From positions 7,324,501-7,388,500 of the forward strand of contig NZ_CP125098.1 of NCBI RefSeq assembly GCF_030020805.1: 64,000 nucleotides of DNA, given 5' to 3'. A model generated the notes under the pieces. That model searched no databases, was not told where the DNA came from, and saw only the letters and a program-made list of their open reading frames with translations. Shown here one piece after another: positions 1 to 9,178 of this stretch. This DNA is from Paenibacillus sp. RC67 (GTDB lineage Bacteria > Bacillota > Bacilli > Paenibacillales > NBRC-103111). A program made the position numbers and the translations under genes. Each line of letters starts with the position of its first letter. Within the stretch, counting starts at the first letter, position 1.

Positions 1-253
1 CTACGCTGTTCAGCGCCGACTGAATAGCAGCGATCTGATTCAGAACATCGTCGCAATACGTATCCTTTTCGATCATGCCCTTCACACCGCGAATTTGACC
101 CTCAATCCGGTTTAGCCTGGAAACCAGATTATCTTTGACCTTATCCGAATGGTGGCTTTTTCGCGACCCTTCCACAGTGCAGCAGGTATCTTCTTCAATT
201 ACAGCATCAGGATGTATTCCCGTTACTGCTGTTTCCACGTCTTTAGCGCTCAT
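1..253 (-). CDS. csoR: CsoR-type copper-sensing repressor (partial, 3' end off the window)
   Basis: The reverse strand from the ATG at 253 encodes 84 residues that run off the left edge. The second half carries the core of the CsoR/RcnR family: a basic first helix (RLNRIEGQIRGVKGM) followed by IEKDTYCDDVLNQIAAIQSAL, whose Cys is the first Cu(I) ligand in this family. The His and second Cys ligands would lie beyond the window. The N-terminal extension of about 35 residues holds CC and HH pairs not found in minimal CsoR. Family members are tetramers that release operator DNA on binding Cu(I), usually next to copZ/copA, which would be to the left. The ribosome site is weak, so the exact start is uncertain. 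Confidence 0.88.
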   Translation of the reverse strand, partial: MSAKDVETAVTGIHPDAVIEEDTCCTVEGSRKSHHSDKVKDNLVSRLNRIEGQIRGVKGMIEKDTYCDDVLNQIAAIQSALNSV

Positions 254-505
254 CGTCAGTCACTTCTCTTTCTATGGCGGCCAAGCTTACCGCTTCCGCT
301 GTTTTTTTATATTATACAATACCCCTTGCGGCTTTCAAACCATTTCCCGCAGGATTGCTTTTGAATAGCTAAGAATAGCCCGACAATGTGCTGCCGCAAC
401 GGCTAAAGTTGTTCGCCGGGTTTCAAACTTTCTCTTTTATATGCTCGGAGGATACACTATACTGAATCTATCATTTGACGATAATAGAAAAAGTAGGTCT
501 TGACC

Positions 506-2533
506 ATGGATCATCTTCACGTTCAGTATAACGGCTGGATTGTCCTTCTTTCCTTTATAATAGCGGTGTTGGCTTCTTATTCCGCCCTTAATTTGGCCGG
601 TAAAATCTCGCGAGCGCGGGGCAAAAGCAGATACGTATGGCTGTTAACCGGATCCTGTGTTATGGGCTGCGGTATCTGGTCGATGCATTTTGTCGGCATG
701 CTTGCGTTTCACATGGAGCTTTCGGTCCATTACGACGTGCCAACTACTCTATTATCTGCGCTTGCCAGCATCCTGTCTTCATTCATCGCGTTTCGGGTAA
801 CCATGGAAACCCTGACCAACAAGTGGAGACTTGGAATCGGCGGAGTAGTTATGGGCAGCGGCATCATTGTTATGCATTTCTCAGGAATGGCCGCCATGCG
901 CGCTTCCATTGCTTTAACTTATGATCCTTATATATGTGCGGCTTCGGTGGTGATCGCACTGGCAGCCTCTTTTGCCGCCTTGTACTTATTCAGACAGTTT
1001 CGCCGTTCACCCGACTTTAGCCATTGGAAACTGCTTTCCGCGATTGTTATGGCTCTTGCGATATGCGGCATGCATTACACCGGTATGGCAGCCGTTCGCG
1101 TTGCTTATTTACCCGGTGAATCAAGTCATCTGATGAGTGAAGGCTCCAGTCCCTCCTTCTTCCTGGTTATTGGTGTATCCCTTGCTACGCTAATTATTTT
1201 GGCGGTTTCCTGGGGAGCGATATTTTTTGATCGCCACGTGCTGGAACGCATGGCGTACAGCGATCCGTTAACCGGGCTAGCCAATCGCCATGACTTGACC
1301 CGTTTTTTCGAAGAGGAGTTCGTCCCAGGAACGGAAGGCGCTGTTTTTTTTATTGATTTGGACCGATTCAAAACTATCAACGATACGCTAGGCCACGATA
1401 TCGGCGACCTGCTTATCCATGAAGTGTCACTACGATTGAGGCATTGTGTCAGTGACAAGGAGACCGTATTCCGACTGGGAGGAGACGAATTCCTGATCGC
1501 CTCCAAAGAAAGCAGCCCCGAAATAGTGCATGCCTTGGCAAATCGTCTGCTGCATGATATTAAACAACCCTACTTTCTTGAGGAAAATGAGCTGTATGTG
1601 ACCGCCAGCATCGGCATCAGTCTTGCTCCGACACATGGCATCGACCGGACCTCGCTTCTTAAATCGGCGGATACCGCTATGTACAATGCCAAGGCAGCTG
1701 GAAAAAACCGTTTCCGGGTATTTGATGAAGAGATGGACCGGCATATGATCCGCAAGCTGGAGCTGGAAAAGGATTTGCGGAAGGCACTCGCCCATCAAGA
1801 ATTTTATGCCGTATATCAGCCGAAGTGCGATGCGACGAACAACCAGATTGTGGGCATGGAAGCGCTGCTCAGATGGAATCACCCTCACTTAGGTATCATA
1901 TCCCCTAAGGAATTCATTCCGATCGCAGAAGATACCGGCTTGATCATTCCGATCACCCACTGGCTGCTGAAGGAAGTATGCAAGCAGAACCAATTCTGGC
2001 AGGAGCAGCAGCTGATCCAGGTATGCGTCTCCGTCAATATGTCGGTCCGCTTATTCGAATGCCATGCTTTATACGAGATGGTAGAAGAAGCCCTGATGAT
2101 TTCCGGATTAGCCGGATTAGAGGGAAACTACTTGGAGCTGGAAATCACCGAGTCGATTGCTATGAACGATGCGGAGGATATGCGGGAGCAGCTGCAGCAT
2201 CTTCGCCAGCTAGGCGTGCGAATCTCGCTGGATGATTTCGGAACGGGCTACTCCTCCTTGGGAAGCCTTGATGAAATGCCCGTAGACACGCTCAAGATCG
2301 ATCAGACCTTTGTCAGTAAGAGTCAAATCTTGTCCAAACAAGCCATTATTAGCAACATCATAGCCATCGCCAAAAACTTGAATTTGGAAGTCGTTGCCGA
2401 AGGTGTTGAGACGGAGGAACAAATTCAGTTCCTGCAATCGAGGGGTTGCCATGTGATGCAGGGCTATTATTACGGGAAGCCCATGAGCGCCGATGAAATT
2501 CGCTTGAAGGTAGTACAAGCTGTATCAGGGTAA
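506..2533 (+). CDS. MHYT-GGDEF-EAL membrane cyclic-di-GMP enzyme
   Basis: A 675-residue membrane protein. The first 250 residues hold about seven membrane segments with three MHYT-type motifs (SMHFVGM, VMHFSGM, GMHYTGM), a module proposed to sense oxygen, CO or NO through a metal. Next come a GGDEF domain with an intact RLGGDEF signature and no RxxD inhibitory site, and a complete EAL domain (MEALLRW, EITES, DDFGTGYSSL, LKIDQTF, EGVETEEQ). All the EAL metal and catalytic motifs seem present, so phosphodiesterase activity is likely; cyclase activity is possible. The ATG at 506 is chosen over the in-frame TTG at 500 because AGTAGG lies at a workable distance. It is monocistronic and divergent from csoR. 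Confidence 0.93.
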   Translation: MDHLHVQYNGWIVLLSFIIAVLASYSALNLAGKISRARGKSRYVWLLTGSCVMGCGIWSMHFVGMLAFHMELSVHYDVPTTLLSALASILSSFIAFRVTMETLTNKWRLGIGGVVMGSGIIVMHFSGMAAMRASIALTYDPYICAASVVIALAASFAALYLFRQFRRSPDFSHWKLLSAIVMALAICGMHYTGMAAVRVAYLPGESSHLMSEGSSPSFFLVIGVSLATLIILAVSWGAIFFDRHVLERMAYSDPLTGLANRHDLTRFFEEEFVPGTEGAVFFIDLDRFKTINDTLGHDIGDLLIHEVSLRLRHCVSDKETVFRLGGDEFLIASKESSPEIVHALANRLLHDIKQPYFLEENELYVTASIGISLAPTHGIDRTSLLKSADTAMYNAKAAGKNRFRVFDEEMDRHMIRKLELEKDLRKALAHQEFYAVYQPKCDATNNQIVGMEALLRWNHPHLGIISPKEFIPIAEDTGLIIPITHWLLKEVCKQNQFWQEQQLIQVCVSVNMSVRLFECHALYEMVEEALMISGLAGLEGNYLELEITESIAMNDAEDMREQLQHLRQLGVRISLDDFGTGYSSLGSLDEMPVDTLKIDQTFVSKSQILSKQAIISNIIAIAKNLNLEVVAEGVETEEQIQFLQSRGCHVMQGYYYGKPMSADEIRLKVVQAVSG

Positions 2534-2570
2534 ATCCGCTCTCCATACTCCAAGAATATGGAATAAAAAT

Positions 2571-2621
2571 AAAGATCGCTCTCCTCATTTTACCTGCTTC
2601 CAGGTGGAGAACGATCTTTTT
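2571..2621. terminator. Bidirectional intrinsic terminator
   Basis: Inverted repeat AAAGATCGCTCTCC / GGAGAACGATCTTT followed by a T run, with A-rich sequence on the other side. It separates the convergent MHYT-GGDEF-EAL and mntH genes. Confidence 0.75.
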
Positions 2622-2671
2622 CATGTTCTATACTCATCGTTTCTTAAACTCGGGGTCACCGGCGACATTTA

Positions 2672-4027
2672 TCACAATTCATGGCCGGTAATGATAATGT
2701 ATAAGACCAGGAAAACGTTTAGAGCAATAATGACTCCCGTGGAGAGCCAAGCCAATGTCTTAACCCATAACGGGTTGGCGAATTCCCCCATTTTTCTTTT
2801 ATCGCTGGTGAACAGCACGAGGGGAACAACGGCAAAGGGCAGCTGCAGGCTGAGTACCACTTGACTCCATAACAACAATTCCCCTGTTCCTTTCGATCCC
2901 GCAATCCATGTAACGATAAGTGCCGGGACAACGGCAATTAATCGGGTAATAAGTCTGCGGAGCCATGGGGTCATTCTTAATTTGACAAATCCCTCCATCA
3001 CAATTTGACCTGTTAATGTTCCGGTGATGGTCGAGTTTTGACCTGAGGCAAGCAAGGCGACTGCAAATAAAGTACTAGCGATACCGACGCCTAAAGTCGG
3101 GCTCAAAAGCTCATAGGCTCCTTCAATTTCAGTTACTTCAAGTCCCGTCCCATGGAAGGCAGCGGCTCCCAGAATCAAAATGGCGGAGTTTATAAAAAAG
3201 GCGAAGATCAATGAAAGGTTCGAATCTATAAAAGAATATTTTAGAGCCTCCCTACGTCCTTCGGTATTTCGTTGGTACTGCCGAGTTTGCACAATAGAAG
3301 AGTGCAAGTAAAGATTGTGCGGCATCACGGTCGCTCCCAGAATGCCTAATGATATAAAGAGCATCTCCGGATTGGTAACCATTTCAAACTTCGGAACATA
3401 ACCCCCTAATAATGCCGATACTTCCGGCTTCGAAATGATCACTTCAAAGGCAAACACGGCGAATATGGTTATCATTAGCACGATAATAAACGATTCGATA
3501 ATCCGAAAGCCTTTCTTTTGCAAAAGCAGAAGCAGCAAAACATCCAGTGTAGTTATGGTTATTCCCAGTATTAACGGTATACCGAACAATAAATTCAGAG
3601 CAATGGCAGATCCTATAACTTCCGCCAAATCAGTCGCCACAATGGCAAGTTCCGTTAAAATCCATAGAAATACAGCGGTTTTCTTGCCAACTGCGTCTCT
3701 AGTGGCCTGCGCCAGATCCCTTCCAGTTACAATTCCTAGTTTGGCTGACAATGCCTGAAGCAGCATAGCAATCAAATTGGAAATCAAAATAACAGATAAT
3801 AGGGCGTAACCAAAACGGGCTCCACCCGCTATCGATGTGGCCCAATTGCCCGGATCCACATAGCCGACGGCAACTAATGATCCCGGCCCAGCAAATGCAA
3901 AAAACTTCCTCCAAAAGCCTGACTTAGAAGGAATTTTAACAGAGTTATTCACTTCCTCCAAACTAATGCTGGAGCTGCTGCGCAGCCAGCCTTGATTCTC
4001 CGTAGTTTGTTGAACACCTGCACTCAT
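2672..4027 (-). CDS. mntH: Nramp-family Mn(II)/Fe(II) proton symporter
   Basis: A 451-residue polytopic protein with the diagnostic Nramp motifs: GYVDPGNW in the first membrane helix and MPHNLYLHSS in helix 6, which form the metal site (D, N, M). About eleven hydrophobic segments follow a hydrophilic N-terminus of about 40 residues. It would import manganese, and possibly iron, across the cytoplasmic membrane. The start at 4027 is preferred over the in-frame GTG at 4060 because GAGGAG lies just upstream of this ATG. An MntR-like operator lies in the upstream region. Confidence 0.94.
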   Translation of the reverse strand: MSAGVQQTTENQGWLRSSSSISLEEVNNSVKIPSKSGFWRKFFAFAGPGSLVAVGYVDPGNWATSIAGGARFGYALLSVILISNLIAMLLQALSAKLGIVTGRDLAQATRDAVGKKTAVFLWILTELAIVATDLAEVIGSAIALNLLFGIPLILGITITTLDVLLLLLLQKKGFRIIESFIIVLMITIFAVFAFEVIISKPEVSALLGGYVPKFEMVTNPEMLFISLGILGATVMPHNLYLHSSIVQTRQYQRNTEGRREALKYSFIDSNLSLIFAFFINSAILILGAAAFHGTGLEVTEIEGAYELLSPTLGVGIASTLFAVALLASGQNSTITGTLTGQIVMEGFVKLRMTPWLRRLITRLIAVVPALIVTWIAGSKGTGELLLWSQVVLSLQLPFAVVPLVLFTSDKRKMGEFANPLWVKTLAWLSTGVIIALNVFLVLYIIITGHEL

Positions 4028-4098
4028 GGTTATCTCCTCTTTCCTTAAAACATTATCCACTTACCATTTTCTTCAAAACACTTCGACTGTTGTCACTT

Positions 4099-4118
4099 AT
4101 TTTGCCTTAGGGAAAAAC
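4099..4118 (-). promoter_or_regulatory. MntR-like operator upstream of mntH
   Basis: ATTTTGCCTTAGGGAAAAAC resembles the palindromic MntR box of Bacillus mntH (TTTGCCTTAAGGAAA as I recall it); the half-sites match in about 14 of 16 positions. It lies about 75 bp before the mntH start, as expected for repression at high manganese. Confidence 0.6.
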
Positions 4119-4304
4119 TTTTGTCAATAACCAAGTTTTATAGCTAGTTCAAACTTTATTTCCTTTAGTCCACTTCTTCCCCTAAGCCTCAAGTCGATTA
4201 AAGCTCAGAAAATACTCATCTCTCACACTTATAGGGTTCATTAACATTGTAAACCTGTTTATAAACATGCCGTTTCACTTCTGACCTTCACATATTATCA
4301 ACAG

Positions 4305-4363
4305 AAAAAAACCGTTCCTTCTTACAGGGAGTTAGAACTACCCTATACGAAAAGAAACGGCTT
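4305..4363 (-). terminator. Terminator after the oxidoreductase at 4413
   Basis: A long imperfect stem (about 4310-4330 pairing with 4341-4363) is followed by a T run on the minus strand (A7 at 4304-4311 on plus). The rest of the 4028-4412 gap holds the mntH promoter region and nothing else recognised. Confidence 0.65.
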
Positions 4364-4412
4364 CTTTATTCTTCATTGACTAGATCAACTTTGTTATCCT
4401 ACCTGCATCAAC

Positions 4413-5444
4413 TCATAACGCAACCTCGGATAAATGAACTTTGCGTCCTTCCTTTGCACTTTGCAAAGCGCCATACACCATGGCCATGCTCTTAATGTTA
4501 TCCTTGCAGGACGTTTCCGGAGTGCGTCCTTCAATGAGGGCAGCAAACATCTCATCGAGGCAGCCCTTATGACCGCTGCGTCCGTTCCAATCAAGCTTCG
4601 CCTCGACACGACGGAAGCGCTGCTTATCCAACTGCTCCTCTAGTGGAAGCAGCACCTCAGCGAACGGAGGCGTCGCACCGTCCCACAAGGCTGTCCCTGT
4701 GCTTCCGTTCACCCGCCATTCTGCCTCCCAAGAGGTCGGGCTCCCTTCTGCACACCAGGAGCCGCGGTAGCAGAATACGCCTCCGTCCGCATATTCAAAG
4801 ATGCAGATGGCTGCCGCATTGCCTGTATACCAAGAACCTACAGGGTTAAACTCATGGCAGTACACGGAAACAGGGTCCTTTCCGGTAATCAAGCGGGCCT
4901 GATCGAACGTATGGATCGCCATATCGAGCAGCAGCGGGCTCTCCATCGCATCTCGGAATCCTCCAAAATGCGGTCCCAGGAAAAAGTCCGCATTGACGAA
5001 ACCGATGGCCCCAATCCCAGCGTTATCGACCAGATCGTGGAATGCACGGATTTGCGGCAAATAACGGCGGTTCTGCATGACCGCGTACGTACGCCCTCTC
5101 TGCTCCGCAAGAGCAACCAATCGGCGCGCCTCTGACATAGATGTCGTCATCGGCTTCTCTCCGAGCACGTCACAGTTCAGCTCCAGAGCTGTAGTTGTGA
5201 CCCCAGCATGACTCTCCGGTATTGTGACATCGAACACGAGATTCGCGCCGGATTCGGCAATGGCTTGGTTTACATCATCATAAATACCGCAGCTTATGCC
5301 GTACCGCTCTGCCATGGCAGCAGCCGTTTCCTTACGAATATCGACCATCGCTACGATCTGTGAATCTTCTCTCTCCAGCGCATACTCAATCCAGGCCTTG
5401 GACATGCTGCCGCAGCCGATAACGGCAATCCGAAAATGAGTCAT
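4413..5444 (-). CDS. Gfo/Idh/MocA-family NAD(P)-dependent oxidoreductase
   Basis: A 343-residue cytosolic enzyme of the glucose-fructose oxidoreductase/inositol dehydrogenase family. The N-terminal Rossmann fold starts with VIGCGSMSKAW (residues 8-18), the family Glu-Lys-Pro motif is at 96-98 (GEKPM), and the C-terminal half has LLLDMAIHTFDQ with the likely catalytic Asp/His. These enzymes oxidise or reduce sugars, inositols or their derivatives; the substrate cannot be read from sequence. It stands alone between its own terminator and a divergent flavoprotein gene. The ATG at 5444 is preceded by purine-rich GGAGGG. Confidence 0.88.
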   Translation of the reverse strand: MTHFRIAVIGCGSMSKAWIEYALEREDSQIVAMVDIRKETAAAMAERYGISCGIYDDVNQAIAESGANLVFDVTIPESHAGVTTTALELNCDVLGEKPMTTSMSEARRLVALAEQRGRTYAVMQNRRYLPQIRAFHDLVDNAGIGAIGFVNADFFLGPHFGGFRDAMESPLLLDMAIHTFDQARLITGKDPVSVYCHEFNPVGSWYTGNAAAICIFEYADGGVFCYRGSWCAEGSPTSWEAEWRVNGSTGTALWDGATPPFAEVLLPLEEQLDKQRFRRVEAKLDWNGRSGHKGCLDEMFAALIEGRTPETSCKDNIKSMAMVYGALQSAKEGRKVHLSEVAL

Positions 5445-5752
5445 ACTTTGTTTCCCTCCATCTGTTTTTTGAATGATATACAGCCATCATACCCGAACCT
5501 CCCTCCCCTGTCTTTATACGATTTGGCTCAATTCATCTCCTTTATGGCTTACTGCTCCGATCCTTTTACTGAGGGCAATAGCCTTCAGGAATTGCGACAA
5601 AATTTGAGTTTTTCTTCTTTTCCTCCCTCCAACCCTTTCCACTTAGGTCATCAAGATCATTTTGTCGAAAAATAACGGTTTTCGTAGGACAAAAGCCATG
5701 GTATAAATAGATTAGTATACTTAGCAAATTATGACAGGAGTGGAAATGAGGA
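5445..5752. other. Divergent intergenic region
   Basis: This 308-bp gap separates two divergent genes and should hold both promoters. A TATAAA at about 5702 is a possible -10 for the flavoprotein. No RNA gene, repeat or convincing operator was seen. Confidence 0.4.
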
Positions 5753-7390
5753 ATGAAGAAAAAGGTCGTCGTCCTTGGGGGAGGCGTAGCCGGTATGAGC
5801 GCAGCTCATGAGCTGGTGGAGCGCGGTTTTGACGTGTCGGTTTATGAAATGAAGGGAATTGCGGGAGGTAAGGCGCGTTCCATGCCAGTGCCGGACAGCG
5901 GAACGAATGGGCGCAAGGACCTGCCTGGCGAGCACGGTTTCCGTTTTTTTCCGAGATTTTACAAACACATTATCGATACGATGGAACGTATCCCTTACGG
6001 CAATAACAAACGAGGCGTAGCCGACAATTTGGTCGAAGGAACCCGTCTGGGGCTGGCACGAACGGACGATATTCCTGTCGAATTCGTCACCGAGTTTCCA
6101 ACTTCCTTGTCGGATATCAAGTCACTGTTTAAATCTTTATTCGACAATCATCTGGGACTTACGGAGCAAGAGGTCGACCATTACCTGAAAAGAGTATGGC
6201 AGGTTATGACAAGCTGCGACGAACGAAGAGCACAAGAGTATCAAAACATTCCTTGGTGGACCTTCATCCAAGCAGACCAGCAATCTGCTGATTTCCAACG
6301 CGTATTTACAGGGATGACACGTATACTCGTTGCAGCCAAAGCTAGAGAAGCCAACACAGCGACCGTTGGTGCAGTGGGTGCGCAAATTATGCTGGATATG
6401 GTCATGCCTGGCGGAAGTGCTGACCGACTGCTGAACGGACCGACGAATGAGGTTTGGATTAACCCTTGGCTTGACTATTTGCGCCAATCCGGCGTCGATT
6501 ATCACTTGAATGCTAAGGTAGAACGCATGGATTGCCAGGATGGCCTTATTACCGGTGCGACAATAACCGAGTTTGAGAATACATTCGACATTAAAGCCGA
6601 TTATTATGTCGCTGCATTTCCTGTCGAAGTCATGGCTCAGTTCATAACCGAGGATATCCTAAAAGCCGACCCTACCTTGTCGACGATAAAAGAATTGGCT
6701 AATGATGTCGATTGGATGAACGGAATCCAGTTTTATTTGAAAACCGATGTGCCTATCCTGCATGGCCATATGATCTATATGGATTCTCAATGGGCACTGA
6801 CCTCGGTTTCCCAGAAGCAATTCTGGCCGAAGGTCGATTTGAGTCAATATGGAGATGGAGAGGTAGCCGGAGTCCTATCGGTCGATATTTCCGATTGGGA
6901 AGCTCCTGGCGCGATACTGGGCAAAAGCGCCCGTCACTGCACGCGCGAAGAAATTATGCAGGAGGTATGGCATCAGCTCAAGGCGAGCTTGAACGTCGAC
7001 GGCCGCATCGTGCTGGAGGACAGCAATATCCATTCGTGGTTCCTTGACGAGGATATTCAACTGCCAAACCCGGAAGGGGTACCGGCCAACCTGGAGCCTC
7101 TGCTGATCAATAAGGTGTACACTTGGGAAAAGCGTCCCACAGCTTATACAGCGATCCCTAACCTGTTCCTGGCTTCGGATTATATTAGAACGAACACGGA
7201 CCTCGCTACGATGGAGGGTGCTAACGAAGCGGCACGGCGTGCAGTCAATGCGCTCTTGGAAGCAGCAGGCTCCAAAGAAACGCATTGCGAGATCTGGGAG
7301 ATGTATCAATTCAGTGCCCTGATGCTGCAGCGCTGGCACGATAAGGCTCGTTTCGATAAAGGCTTGCCGTGGGATGGAGATATTTTCTAA
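5753..7390 (+). CDS. FAD-dependent oxidoreductase, phytoene-desaturase/hydroxysqualene-dehydroxylase-like
   Basis: A 545-residue flavoprotein. The N-terminus has the dinucleotide-binding signature VVLGGGVAGMSAAHEL followed by a Glu-ending strand (VYEMKGIAGGKARS), typical of amine-oxidase/phytoene-desaturase folds. The C-terminus has the FAD-contacting pattern NLFLASDYIRTNTDLATMEGANEAARRA. The GEHGFRFFPRFYKHI segment is shared with HpnE-like and carotene-desaturase-like proteins. No isoprenoid or hopanoid genes adjoin it, so the substrate is unknown. No signal peptide or membrane helix is evident. It is transcribed alone and closed by a terminator at 7405. Confidence 0.82.
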   Translation: MKKKVVVLGGGVAGMSAAHELVERGFDVSVYEMKGIAGGKARSMPVPDSGTNGRKDLPGEHGFRFFPRFYKHIIDTMERIPYGNNKRGVADNLVEGTRLGLARTDDIPVEFVTEFPTSLSDIKSLFKSLFDNHLGLTEQEVDHYLKRVWQVMTSCDERRAQEYQNIPWWTFIQADQQSADFQRVFTGMTRILVAAKAREANTATVGAVGAQIMLDMVMPGGSADRLLNGPTNEVWINPWLDYLRQSGVDYHLNAKVERMDCQDGLITGATITEFENTFDIKADYYVAAFPVEVMAQFITEDILKADPTLSTIKELANDVDWMNGIQFYLKTDVPILHGHMIYMDSQWALTSVSQKQFWPKVDLSQYGDGEVAGVLSVDISDWEAPGAILGKSARHCTREEIMQEVWHQLKASLNVDGRIVLEDSNIHSWFLDEDIQLPNPEGVPANLEPLLINKVYTWEKRPTAYTAIPNLFLASDYIRTNTDLATMEGANEAARRAVNALLEAAGSKETHCEIWEMYQFSALMLQRWHDKARFDKGLPWDGDIF

Positions 7391-7404
7391 GCTGAAGGAC
7401 TTAT

Positions 7405-7458
7405 AAGACAAACAACCTGACAAAACAGACGTAATGGTCTGAAGTCAGGTTGTCTTTA
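7405..7458. terminator. Bidirectional terminator
   Basis: AAGACAAACAACCTGAC pairs with GTCAGGTTGTCTT, followed by TTATTT. It lies between the convergent flavoprotein and yfiT genes. Confidence 0.75.
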
Positions 7459-7510
7459 TTTCCATGCTACCGCTACAGCTTATTCTGAGTCCATTCCTAA
7501 CGAATTCGAT

Positions 7511-8035
7511 TTACCATCCATTCCTGCGTCGAAGCTGTGTAATATGCGCGGTATGATGCCGTCCATGCCAAGAATAGATCCCTAGATTCACATCTAAGCG
7601 CACGACCCCCGAATCCGGATGGATGAAGACTCGTTCCCACTGCTCTGGATTAAGAGCGCGCAGCAGATGTCCCCACCGCTCATGTAGTTGATCAAGCAAA
7701 ACAAGAGATGTCTCGATAGGCGCTTCCCGACTATCCGTAAGCTCAGCCCAGGCACCCTCATCATAAGGCTTAATAGTGGGCTGCTGTTCCGTAAGCGCAA
7801 GCTTGAAACGAATCAAGCTGTTCATATGGCTATCCGCCACATGATGCACCACTTGACGAACTGTCCAGCCTCCGGGACGATAGGACTCATTAAGCTGTTC
7901 TTCCGAAAGTCCGCTCACCGCCTCTCGCAGTTGAGTAGGCAAACGTTCAATATCCTCGATCCATAATTGACGCTGCTCCGGCGTAATATCCCCGTTCCAT
8001 TCAAAACGCCCGATGGGAAATCGTAAGGTTTCCAT
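7511..8035 (-). CDS. yfiT: YfiT/BstA-type DinB-superfamily protein (putative bacillithiol transferase)
   Basis: A 174-residue protein matching Bacillus YfiT in length and layout: a four-helix DinB/YfiT fold with one metal-binding His in the VRQVVHHVADSH segment (about residues 60-70) and two in the C-terminal SWHGRHHTAHI segment. YfiT-type proteins bind a divalent metal, and BstA is described as a bacillithiol-S-transferase acting in detoxification. The start lies 3 nt after the stop of a His-rich membrane protein gene, and the ribosome site GGAGGGG is inside that gene's Gly-rich tail, so the two are probably translationally coupled. Confidence 0.82.
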   Translation of the reverse strand: METLRFPIGRFEWNGDITPEQRQLWIEDIERLPTQLREAVSGLSEEQLNESYRPGGWTVRQVVHHVADSHMNSLIRFKLALTEQQPTIKPYDEGAWAELTDSREAPIETSLVLLDQLHERWGHLLRALNPEQWERVFIHPDSGVVRLDVNLGIYSWHGRHHTAHITQLRRRNGW

Positions 8036-8038
8036 TAA

Positions 8039-8329
8039 TTAATCCCCTCCGCCGCCATCTCCCCCACTGCCATTGTCACCTGAGCCACCGCTATCGTGGG
8101 AAGAACCGCCGTGACTATCCCCGTGATGATGGTGATGATGACCGTGATGACTGTGGTGATGATTCCGATGGCCTTCATTGGTATCTGAAAAAATAAAGCT
8201 GCTCGATGAGTGCGAATGGTCGTCATTGCGACGGTGTCGGTTTCTTTGATTAGAAGATTTCTTGGATACATTAAATAAAATCAAGACGATGACCATAGCA
8301 AAAATAAAAAATCCAATTCCTATCTCCAT
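8039..8329 (-). CDS. Small membrane protein with His/Ser/Gly-rich tail
   Basis: A 96-residue protein. One N-terminal membrane helix (IGIGFFIFAMVIVLILF, residues 3-19) is followed by a basic stretch and a low-complexity tail dense in His (for example HHHSHHGHHHHHHGD) that ends in Ser/Gly/Asp repeats. The tail suggests metal binding (Zn, Ni, Cu), but no known domain is recognised. The ATG at 8329 is chosen over an upstream ATG because GAGGAGGGG precedes it. It is the first gene of a two-gene unit with yfiT. The tail composition could also simply be drifted low-complexity sequence. Confidence 0.65.
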   Translation of the reverse strand: MEIGIGFFIFAMVIVLILFNVSKKSSNQRNRHRRNDDHSHSSSSFIFSDTNEGHRNHHHSHHGHHHHHHGDSHGGSSHDSGGSGDNGSGGDGGGGD

Positions 8330-8536
8330 CGTATCTGTCCCCCTCCTCTTCATCAATAGCTGGATGCTTTTGGGTTATGTTCCTATCTTTATTGTATCGG
8401 ACCGCTTTCCTTGTTGCAAAAGGAAGGATCTGTATTACCAATCGGTACGTTGAAAGTTTGACGAGATGCTTGGTTCATGTCATGATAAATAGATCAAAGT
8501 AAGACTGAAATGTTCCACGGAGAAGGAGATCTGGCA

Positions 8537-8977
8537 ATGAAAGAAATTATCCACGTAACGACCCAACAACAGCTTAACGAGTGTCTTGATATAAGAAAAG
8601 AAGTTTTTGTGGTTGAGCAGCAGGTTGATGTAAGCTTGGAAATCGATGAGTTCGATGAATCCCCGGAGTCCTGCCGCCACGTGCTGCTTCAGCAAGACGG
8701 CAAGCCGTCGGCAGCCGGTAGAATGCGTCCGTACACAGACGATACCATGAAGCTACAGCGGATTGCAGTACTCAAATCCGCCCGTGGTACAGGAGCAGGT
8801 AAAGCCATTGTACTTGCTTTGGAGGAAGAAGCCCACCGTTTGGGATATAACTACACCCTTCTGGACGCGCAGTGCCAAGCAGAAGGTTTTTATAGCAAAC
8901 TCGGTTACATCACAATATCTACAGAAACTTTCTTAGATGCGGGCATTCCGCATGTCCGTATGAGAAAAACGCTGTAA
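8537..8977 (+). CDS. GNAT-family N-acetyltransferase (ElaA/YjcF-like)
   Basis: A 146-residue GCN5-related acetyltransferase. The acetyl-CoA-binding motif A is LQRIAVLKSARGTGAGKAIV, where the RGTGAGK loop fits the R/Q-x-x-G-x-G/A pattern, and motif B covers the AEGFYSKLGY segment. The N-terminal segment (CLDIRKEVFVVEQ...DEFDE) is typical of the YjcF/ElaA subgroup. The acceptor is unknown. The start at 8537 is chosen because AGAAGGAGAT lies 6-7 nt upstream; the earlier in-frame ATG at 8510 has none. Confidence 0.85.
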   Translation: MKEIIHVTTQQQLNECLDIRKEVFVVEQQVDVSLEIDEFDESPESCRHVLLQQDGKPSAAGRMRPYTDDTMKLQRIAVLKSARGTGAGKAIVLALEEEAHRLGYNYTLLDAQCQAEGFYSKLGYITISTETFLDAGIPHVRMRKTL

Positions 8978-8995
8978 GCTTCGCCATTCACATAG

Positions 8996-9046
8996 AAGAT
9001 TGCCCTTTTCCATCCTTAACAGGATAGATTTGCGGCGGTCTTTTTT
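8996..9046 (+). terminator. Intrinsic terminator after the GNAT gene
   Basis: AAGATTGCC pairs with GGCGGTCTT (two G-U pairs) around an inner ATCCT/AGGAT stem, followed by T6. Confidence 0.65.
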
Positions 9047-9178
9047 ATTGCGTCTAGTTCTAGTTACATCTAAAAACGAGAATGAATCAAGCTATAATAG
9101 ATATTATTGTTAAATATTCCATGCGATATAATATTTGGAAATAGAATGCTAATTTCGCTTATGAGGGGGAGAACCAGC

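Noticed and set aside
5682..5712. Sigma-B-like promoter (GTTTTC...TGGTAT) before the flavoprotein gene
   Set aside because: Only a partial match; it is not known whether this organism has sigma-B.
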